Shown here: piece after piece, positions 59,009-64,000 of the stretch
Layout of the letters: the number at the start of each line of letters is the position of its first letter
Numbering within the stretch: position 1 is the stretch's first letter
From: CAZPUS01 sp964589825
GTDB taxonomy: Bacteria; Fibrobacterota; Chitinivibrionia; Chitinivibrionales; WJKA01
Length of the DNA stretch: 64,000 nt
Assembly (NCBI GenBank): GCA_964589825.1
Contig: CAZPUS010000013.1
Location: forward strand, 1-64,000
Reading direction: 5' to 3'
Made by a program: the position numbers and the translations under genes
The notes under the pieces: generated by a model
Seen by the model: only the letters and a program-made list of their open reading frames with translations
The model's database searches: none
Told to the model about the DNA's origin: nothing

Positions 59009-60723
59009 GTGTCAAGATCGCCGGTCAGGCCGGTCAGGGTATGCAGACAATCGGCAAAGCCCTGTGCAAGATGGTGAAAGAGGCTGGGCTTGAGCTGTTC
59101 GCCAATATGGACTATATGTCGCGTATTCGCGGGGGGAACAATTTTTTCCAGATTCGCATCAGCGATACTCCGTGTTATACCCTTCGCCGGGATGTCGATA
59201 TCGTGGTGGCTCTCGATAAACGATCGGCCAATGTGCATCGGGAGGGATTGCGTGAACAAGGCGTGTTGGTGCTCGATAAAGAGGTGTATAATGTCGAGGA
59301 GGACGATTCACGGTTTTTTGATATATCCATGCAGAAAATATCCGAATCTCAGGGGAACAAGCGGCTGTTTGTCAATTCGGTTTCCTGCGGAGTAGTTGCC
59401 GGCCTGTTGCGGATGGATTTCGAAATCGTCTCGCGTGTGCTTTCCGCCGTTTTTTCTTCCAAAGGCGAGGATGCGGTCAAAAAGAATATCGAAGCGGCTC
59501 AGCAGGGCTATACCCATGCCCGGGAGGCATTCGCCGCGGATACCTTTCGTATCGAAGCAAAAGATTCGAAAAAGGAACAGGTGCTGATGAACGGCAATGA
59601 AGCCATCGCGCTCGGAGCGATTCATGCCGGCTGCAGCTTCTATTCAGCCTATCCCATGACGCCGTCTACGAGCATCATGAACACCATTGCGCATTTTGCG
59701 CACCGCTACGATATCGTGGTGGAGCAGGCGGAGGACGAGCTTGCCGCTATCAACATGATCATCGGCGCGTCGTTTGCCGGGGCACGTGCCATGACCGGTA
59801 CGTCGGGAGGCGGTATCGCGCTTATGGGTGAAGGGATCAGTCTTGCGGCAATGACCGAGACGCCGATAGTGGTGGTCGATTCCCAGCGTCCCGCACCTGC
59901 GACCGGGTTCCCTACCCGTACCGAACAGGGCGATCTCGATTTGCTTATCAATGCGGGGCATGGTGAATTCGCCAAAGTGGTCTATGCACCTGGAAGCATA
60001 GAAGAAGCGGCACAGCTGGCGGTCAAGGCATTCGATATGGCCGAGCGGTTCCAGATACCGGTGTGTATACTTACCGATCAGCATCTTGCCGATTCATACC
60101 GGGTACTCGAATTTCCGGATTTGAGCGGGTATCCCCGACAGCGTCACGTTATTGCCCGTGATGAGAAAAAAGAAGGTTACCGGCGGTACGAGTTGACCGA
60201 ATCGGGCGTTTCTCCCAGGGCGGTTCCCTCATGGATAGATGAACCGGTTTATGCGGACAGTGATGAGCATAACGAGGAGGGGCATATCACCGAAGACGCC
60301 GTTATGCGGGAACGAATGATGGAGAAACGCTTTCATAAAAAAATGGACGCGTTGACAAAAGAGAGTATCGTGCCAACGGTATACAATGGAGAAAATGTTG
60401 AGTTCCTGCTTATTGGCTGGGGGTCGACGTATGGTGTTATGCATGAAGCGATACGATCACTGCCGGAGACGATATCGGCAGGATACCTGCACCTTTCGCA
60501 GGTCTGGCCCTTCCCGTCGTATGCAGTGGCGGGTGTGCTGGCCAAAAACAAGAAGGCCAGGGTAGTTACTATAGAAAACAATGCGGGAGCGCAGTGTGCC
60601 GCACTGATGCGCAGACAGGCCGGGATAGCGGCCGATGCCACAATATGCAAATATAACGGTCGTCCCTTTAATGTGGACGAGGTAATCGAACGAATCATGC
60701 AGCTACACGCAGGAGAGGAATGA
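58999..60723 (+). CDS. korA: 2-oxoacid:ferredoxin oxidoreductase, fused gamma-alpha subunit
   Basis: A 574-residue subunit of the pyruvate/2-oxoglutarate ferredoxin oxidoreductase family. Residues ~1-185 are the gamma domain (ISVKIAGQAGQGMQTIGKAL, YMSRIRGGNNFFQIRIS). Residues ~195-570 are the alpha domain with GNEAIALGAIHAGCSFYSAYPMTPSTSIMN, EDELAAINMIIGASFAGARAMTGTSGGGIALMGE and PVVVVDSQRPAPATGFPTRTEQGDL. It oxidatively decarboxylates a 2-oxoacid and makes acyl-CoA, passing electrons to ferredoxin. GTG 58999 has AAGGAGGAG 4-9 nt upstream. korB follows by one base. The substrate (2-oxoglutarate is favoured by the fused layout) is inferred. Confidence 0.93.
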   Translation: MDISVKIAGQAGQGMQTIGKALCKMVKEAGLELFANMDYMSRIRGGNNFFQIRISDTPCYTLRRDVDIVVALDKRSANVHREGLREQGVLVLDKEVYNVEEDDSRFFDISMQKISESQGNKRLFVNSVSCGVVAGLLRMDFEIVSRVLSAVFSSKGEDAVKKNIEAAQQGYTHAREAFAADTFRIEAKDSKKEQVLMNGNEAIALGAIHAGCSFYSAYPMTPSTSIMNTIAHFAHRYDIVVEQAEDELAAINMIIGASFAGARAMTGTSGGGIALMGEGISLAAMTETPIVVVDSQRPAPATGFPTRTEQGDLDLLINAGHGEFAKVVYAPGSIEEAAQLAVKAFDMAERFQIPVCILTDQHLADSYRVLEFPDLSGYPRQRHVIARDEKKEGYRRYELTESGVSPRAVPSWIDEPVYADSDEHNEEGHITEDAVMRERMMEKRFHKKMDALTKESIVPTVYNGENVEFLLIGWGSTYGVMHEAIRSLPETISAGYLHLSQVWPFPSYAVAGVLAKNKKARVVTIENNAGAQCAALMRRQAGIAADATICKYNGRPFNVDEVIERIMQLHAGEE

Positions 60724-60724
60724 T

Positions 60725-61576
60725 ATGGACGCAAAAGATTTTAAAACCAATGACGAAATTGCATGGTGTCCCGGGTGCGGCAACTTCGGCATCCTTAACT
60801 CGTTGCGAAAAGCGTGCGCTGCCATGGGGAAAAAACCGTCTGAGATGCTGCTGGTGTCCGGAATCGGGCAGGCGGCAAAGCAGCCCCATTATGTGCGTGC
60901 TAACTGCTTTAACGGACTTCACGGACGTGCACTGCCGGTTGCGGTGGGTGCAAAAATCGCCAACCGTGATCTGACCGTACTTGTCACCACAGGAGACGGT
61001 GACTGTTATGGTGAAGGTGGCAATCATTTTATCCACAACATACGCAGAAATGTCGATATCACCGTGATAGTCCATGACAATCAGATATACGGGTTGACAA
61101 AGGGACAGGCGTCACCCACCACCGACCCCGGTTATACCACCAAGGTACAGAGCGACGGTGTGGTACAGGAGCCGTTTTATCCTTTGCAGCTCGCGATTGC
61201 CATGGGATGCGGATTCGTTGCCCGCGGGTTTTCTACCGAGTCGGGACAGTTATCCGAGCTGATTTCGGCGGGTGTTCAGCACCGGGGGTTCTCGCTTATT
61301 GATGTTTTGCAGCCATGTGTGTCGTTCAACAGAAAAAATACTCACAACTGGTACCGAGAACGTGTCTATACGCTTGACGAATCGTATGACCCCTCGGACA
61401 GGATGGCTGCGTTCGAAAAAGCGTCGCAATGGGGCGATCGTATTCCGCTGGGGATACTCTATCAGGAAGAAAAACAGGCATTCGAGGATAAACTGAAACT
61501 GGGGGATATCGATCCCCTGGCTGAACAGAATCCCGAACAGCGTGACCTCTCAGCGGTGCGAGGGGAGTTCGTATAA
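60725..61576 (+). CDS. korB: 2-oxoacid:ferredoxin oxidoreductase beta subunit
   Basis: A 283-residue thiamine-diphosphate-binding subunit. AWCPGCGNFGILNSL gives the N-terminal CxxC iron-sulfur/TPP region, VVTTGDGDCYGEGGNHFIHNIRRNVDITVIVHDNQIYGLTKGQASPTT is the TPP-magnesium motif (GDGD...N...N), followed by GFSLIDVLQPCVSFN. It pairs with KorA, encoded one base upstream. ATG 60725 with GGAG about 7 nt before it. The remaining C-terminal ~70 residues are charged and normal for the family. Confidence 0.95.
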   Translation: MDAKDFKTNDEIAWCPGCGNFGILNSLRKACAAMGKKPSEMLLVSGIGQAAKQPHYVRANCFNGLHGRALPVAVGAKIANRDLTVLVTTGDGDCYGEGGNHFIHNIRRNVDITVIVHDNQIYGLTKGQASPTTDPGYTTKVQSDGVVQEPFYPLQLAIAMGCGFVARGFSTESGQLSELISAGVQHRGFSLIDVLQPCVSFNRKNTHNWYRERVYTLDESYDPSDRMAAFEKASQWGDRIPLGILYQEEKQAFEDKLKLGDIDPLAEQNPEQRDLSAVRGEFV

Positions 61577-61669
61577 CCTGCCTTCGGAGATCTGGTGGAG
61601 GTGGACCTGCTTTTACCTCACCAATCATCTAATGAATACCCTGACGAGTGCTATACAAGAGAGAAAAAT

Positions 61670-61981
61670 ATGAAACGTAAACAGTTTTTGCCGGTGACCT
61701 TTTACGAGGGAAGACAACAGTATTGCGCATTGATGAGTGCACTTGACGAAAGCGGTGCGTCATTCAGAATAGAACTTCAGGGCGCATCAGAAGTGCCCGA
61801 TATTCAGCAAGGGAAACAACTGGAATATTATGTAAGTACGCCACACGGAAAATCAAAGTGTAAGGGAAGAGTTACATGGATCGAACGCACGCCTTCTTTA
61901 TTAGTATGGGATATCGTATTTACCGAAATAGCGGAGGACGCACGTGATCCGTTGCCTGCGCAAATGGTTACATCATTTTAA
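61670..61981 (+). CDS. Small PilZ-like domain protein (uncertain)
   Basis: A 103-residue protein from ATG 61670: MKRKQFLPVTFYEG, then a beta-barrel-like run (CALMSALDESGASFRIELQG ... EYYVSTPHGKSKCKGRVTWIER ... WDIVFTEI) whose spacing resembles a PilZ fold. The c-di-GMP-binding RxxxR and D/NxSxxG motifs are not clear, so it may not bind the nucleotide. GAGAG lies upstream as a weak ribosome binding site. It follows korB by ~93 nt and converges with the NtrC-family gene. Confidence 0.45.
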   Translation: MKRKQFLPVTFYEGRQQYCALMSALDESGASFRIELQGASEVPDIQQGKQLEYYVSTPHGKSKCKGRVTWIERTPSLLVWDIVFTEIAEDARDPLPAQMVTSF

Positions 61982-62039
61982 GCAGATTGCGCACACAAAA
62001 TCGCTCAGCTTAGCTGACAATGAAAAAAAGCAGAAGGTT

Positions 62040-63392
62040 TCAGCTTTCACAGGTACGGTTCAGTTTCCGGTAGAGCGTGGAGAGTGATATGCCCATCGCG
62101 GAACTCGCCTTTTTCTTGTCACCGTTATATTGTGCGACTATCGATTCGACGTGTTCACGTTCCACTTCGGAAAGATTTTTTGGTTTGCCCGGTCCGGGCG
62201 CAGAAGATGCCGGCGTGTCTTTTTGTTTAGGGGGAGATGATTCGAGCCCCGGGAAGTGCGACGGCTGAAGCGGTTTTTGCTGCGCCAGAAGCAGCGCCCG
62301 TTCGAGCATGTTTCGCAGCTCGCGGATATTGCCGGGCCAGTCGTACTCGACCAGAAGCTGCTGCACCTTTGGTGAGAGAGGGAGATGCTGGTAGTTGAGT
62401 TCATGAAGAAAATGAGTGATGAATCCAGGGATGTCTTCTCTGCGATCTCGCAGTGCAGGGATGGATATAGGAAACACGCAGATGCGATAGTAAAGGTCTT
62501 TTCGAAAATTGCCGTCCTCGGTTTCCTTGAGCAGATCCCGGTTGGTGGCACATATAAGACGAAAGTCACTGTTTCTTATTTTGTTCTCTCCCACCCGTCT
62601 GAACGATTTTTCCTCTATTGTTTTGAGAAGCTGGGCCTGCACGCCGATATCCATGTCACCTATTTCATCGAGAAAGAGAGTGCCGCCGTCAGCGACTTCG
62701 ACCATTCCTTCCTTGTTTTTTATCGCAGAAGTAAACGCGCCCCTGGTATGGCCGAACAGCTCACTTTTGAGCAGATCGCCCGTAAGGCTGGAGCAGTTGA
62801 GCTCGACCATGGGCTGTGATTTACGATCGCCGTGTTCGTGAATCCATTTGGCGAGGACTCCTTTGCCGGTACCGGTTTCTCCCTGTAAAAGTATGACCGC
62901 ATCGTTGGAAGCAGCTACCTGTGCATAATGCATGAGAGAGCCCGCCGCATCACTCTCGCCAAAAAAAGGGCCCGATTTGTTGTTACGCATGGTTCGGGCG
63001 AGTTCGCGTTTTTTGAGTGTTTCCGCCTGCAGGGCATTGGCGATCTGTTTTGTCAGCACTTCCATGTCGATTGGTTTGGTCAGGTAGTTTTCGGCACCGT
63101 TTTTGGTGGCTTTTACTGCGGTGGGGATATCGTTGACTCCGGAGATTACGAGTATCGGAGTGTGGGGATGGGTATTCTTCAGCTCCGGGATCCAGTCTAC
63201 CGCATTACCGTCAGGCAGTTTAAGATCGAGTAGTACCGCATCGAATCGCTGGGAAGTGGTAAGCTCCTTTGCCCCCTGCAGGGAATCGGCAGAGGTGACA
63301 AGATAGCCCTCAGTGCGCAGGTATTGTTCGTACCCGAACCTTGCCGATTCATCGTCTTCTATAAGTAAAAGGGCGGGAGCGGATGGATTCAT
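62040..63392 (-). CDS. NtrC-family sigma-54-dependent response regulator (GAFTSA variant)
   Basis: A 450-residue bacterial enhancer-binding protein. Receiver: Glu12, Asp13/Asp14 and phospho-acceptor Asp56 in VLLDLKLPDG, Lys106. AAA+ domain: Walker A GETGTGKG (171-178), the sigma-54 contact loop reads GAFTSA (218-223) where nearly all active members have GAFTGA, Walker B GGTLFLDEIGD, and R-finger region FRKDLYYRICVF. C-terminal Fis-type helix-turn-helix: KKKASSAMGISLSTLYRKL. It should activate RpoN promoters when phosphorylated. The rubrerythrin promoter 4.4 kb away is one candidate target. It follows the DUF4404 gene by 37 nt in the same operon. Confidence 0.93.
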   Translation of the reverse strand: MNPSAPALLLIEDDESARFGYEQYLRTEGYLVTSADSLQGAKELTTSQRFDAVLLDLKLPDGNAVDWIPELKNTHPHTPILVISGVNDIPTAVKATKNGAENYLTKPIDMEVLTKQIANALQAETLKKRELARTMRNNKSGPFFGESDAAGSLMHYAQVAASNDAVILLQGETGTGKGVLAKWIHEHGDRKSQPMVELNCSSLTGDLLKSELFGHTRGAFTSAIKNKEGMVEVADGGTLFLDEIGDMDIGVQAQLLKTIEEKSFRRVGENKIRNSDFRLICATNRDLLKETEDGNFRKDLYYRICVFPISIPALRDRREDIPGFITHFLHELNYQHLPLSPKVQQLLVEYDWPGNIRELRNMLERALLLAQQKPLQPSHFPGLESSPPKQKDTPASSAPGPGKPKNLSEVEREHVESIVAQYNGDKKKASSAMGISLSTLYRKLNRTCES

Positions 63393-63429
63393 ACTACCTA
63401 TACCTCTGTAGCATTATATACAGAAGCGG

Positions 63430-63705
63430 TTAAATACCCATGGCATTCAACGTGCTAATTACATGATTAATAACCGACGTGAGATTTGGATGTGAGACTT
63501 CGAAGTATTCCACCGAATCCTCGAGCGATTCCCGTAACGGTTTGTGACGGGGGCTGGCCACTTGTTTTTTTTCGTCTTCAAGACTGCGTTCAATATCGCC
63601 GATCATGGCATCGAGTTTTTCCCTGCTCCGGGAATCGACGTCTTCGACGTGCTGCAGCTGCTCGTGCAGATTCTGTAATGACTGAATGAGCTGATCTCGA
63701 TTCAT
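63430..63705 (-). CDS. DUF4404-like small helical protein
   Basis: A 91-residue, highly charged helical protein: MNRDQLIQSLQNLHEQLQ, a middle helix LDAMIGDIERSLEDEKKQ, and the end FEVSHPNLTSVINHVISTLNAMGI, which matches the DUF4404 pattern (E-x-x-HP-x-L-x-x-x-L-x-x-L-L-x-x-LGI). No function is known. AAAGGATAC lies upstream of the ATG. It is the first gene of an operon with the NtrC-family regulator. Confidence 0.8.
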   Translation of the reverse strand: MNRDQLIQSLQNLHEQLQHVEDVDSRSREKLDAMIGDIERSLEDEKKQVASPRHKPLRESLEDSVEYFEVSHPNLTSVINHVISTLNAMGI

Positions 63706-63979
63706 CTGTATCCTTTCGCAGCGCAGCAGAGATTTGGTTTGCTCTGCGCTGCAACACGGTTATGACATAGGTGTAGTTGCGAAAATGCGAAAATTTCGCG
63801 AAATTGCAAAAACCGCACATGCACGACTGCAAGCGCGGTATAGTCTGAAAAAAAATAATATATGCAAATCAGGCGTGTATCCTGGAAAACACCTGCAATG
63901 TGATAGCATATAATACAATGTGATGATATGGCATGTAACGCTATGTTGTGCCCGATGATTCCCTTATAGAGGCAGCCGT
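63706..63979. other. Intergenic region to scaffold gap
   Basis: About 270 bp, A/T-rich, with the inverted repeat GCGAAA/TTTCGC inside GCGAAAATTTCGC near 63788-63801, ~85 nt upstream of the DUF4404 start. No gene is seen. Confidence 0.4.
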
Positions 63980-64000
63980 NNNNNNNNNNNNNNNNNNNNN
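63980..64000. other. Assembly gap at window end
   Basis: Unknown bases to the end of the window; the gap may continue beyond. Confidence 0.95.

Noticed and set aside
1..64000. tRNA, rRNA, insertion sequences, prophage or plasmid functions
   Set aside because: Looked for tRNA T-loop patterns, transposase or integrase motifs and terminal repeats by eye; none found outside coding coincidences such as GTTCGAA inside genes.

Overview
The window looks like a scaffold piece from a Gram-negative, probably anaerobic, motile bacterium of the Fibrobacterota type (Chitinivibrionia-like). This placement is an inference from gene content: flagellar hook-length genes, a TonB-dependent receptor, LolA, two PorV/PorQ-type outer-membrane barrels, secreted proteins with type IX secretion (T9SS)-like C-terminal tails, a full rod-shape (mre/mrd) operon, and anaerobe-type oxygen defence (superoxide reductase, rubrerythrin) beside a 2-oxoacid:ferredoxin oxidoreductase. 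There are two internal assembly gaps (51787-51796 and 53483-53582) and the window ends in Ns (63980-64000). No tRNA, rRNA, insertion sequence or CRISPR array was seen.

Layout. 1-4353 (minus): a flagellar group with a membrane protein carrying a C-terminal helix-turn-helix, a FliK-like protein, an FlhB-C-terminal-like protein and an exported protein cut by the window edge. 4594-7061: metallophosphoesterase and glyA. 7504-11839 (plus): an envelope glycan operon of three glycosyltransferases and a flippase-like membrane gene broken by one in-frame TAG. 11826-15448 (minus): two large secreted carbohydrate-related proteins with T9SS-like tails. 15839-21238 (plus): a ceramide-glucosyltransferase-like enzyme, purN, rnhB, a DUF1015 protein, an intact flippase-like protein and a small membrane protein, many joined by ATGA overlaps. 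21524-25708: a divergent phytate locus, TonB-dependent receptor and beta-propeller phytase lipoprotein, with a four-unit Pho-box-like operator between them. 25762-31074 (minus): a transglutaminase-like protein, GTP-type PEP carboxykinase and purF.

31329-40533 (plus): an MFS transporter, then receiver protein-secD-secF-lolA-propeller/FlgD-like protein-two PorV/PorQ-like barrels, which reads as an export and outer-membrane delivery operon. 40846-48429 (plus): mreB-mreC-mreD-mrdA-(small ORF)-rodA-lgt-comF-like. 48450-53482: redox defence (two OsmC-family proteins, MsrAB, a rubredoxin-superoxide reductase fusion) mixed with a PKD-domain exported protein, a D-lactate dehydrogenase gene with a large internal in-frame deletion, and a ~95 bp repeat on both sides of an assembly gap. 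53604-57066: an exported protein of unknown function and a MASE3-like/GAF sensor kinase tail to tail with a single-domain receiver. 57709-61576: rubrerythrin, a CBM48 protein, ferredoxin and korAB, preceded by a near-consensus sigma-54 promoter and upstream palindromes. 61670-63705: a PilZ-like protein, an NtrC-family regulator with GAFTSA in place of GAFTGA, and a DUF4404 protein.

The most notable signals are the Pho-box/receptor/phytase unit, the sigma-54-driven rubrerythrin-CBM48-ferredoxin-KOR cluster, the SecDF-LolA-PorV-like operon, and two damaged genes (amber-interrupted flippase-like gene, internally deleted ldhA). I did not find a system that I can claim is entirely undescribed.
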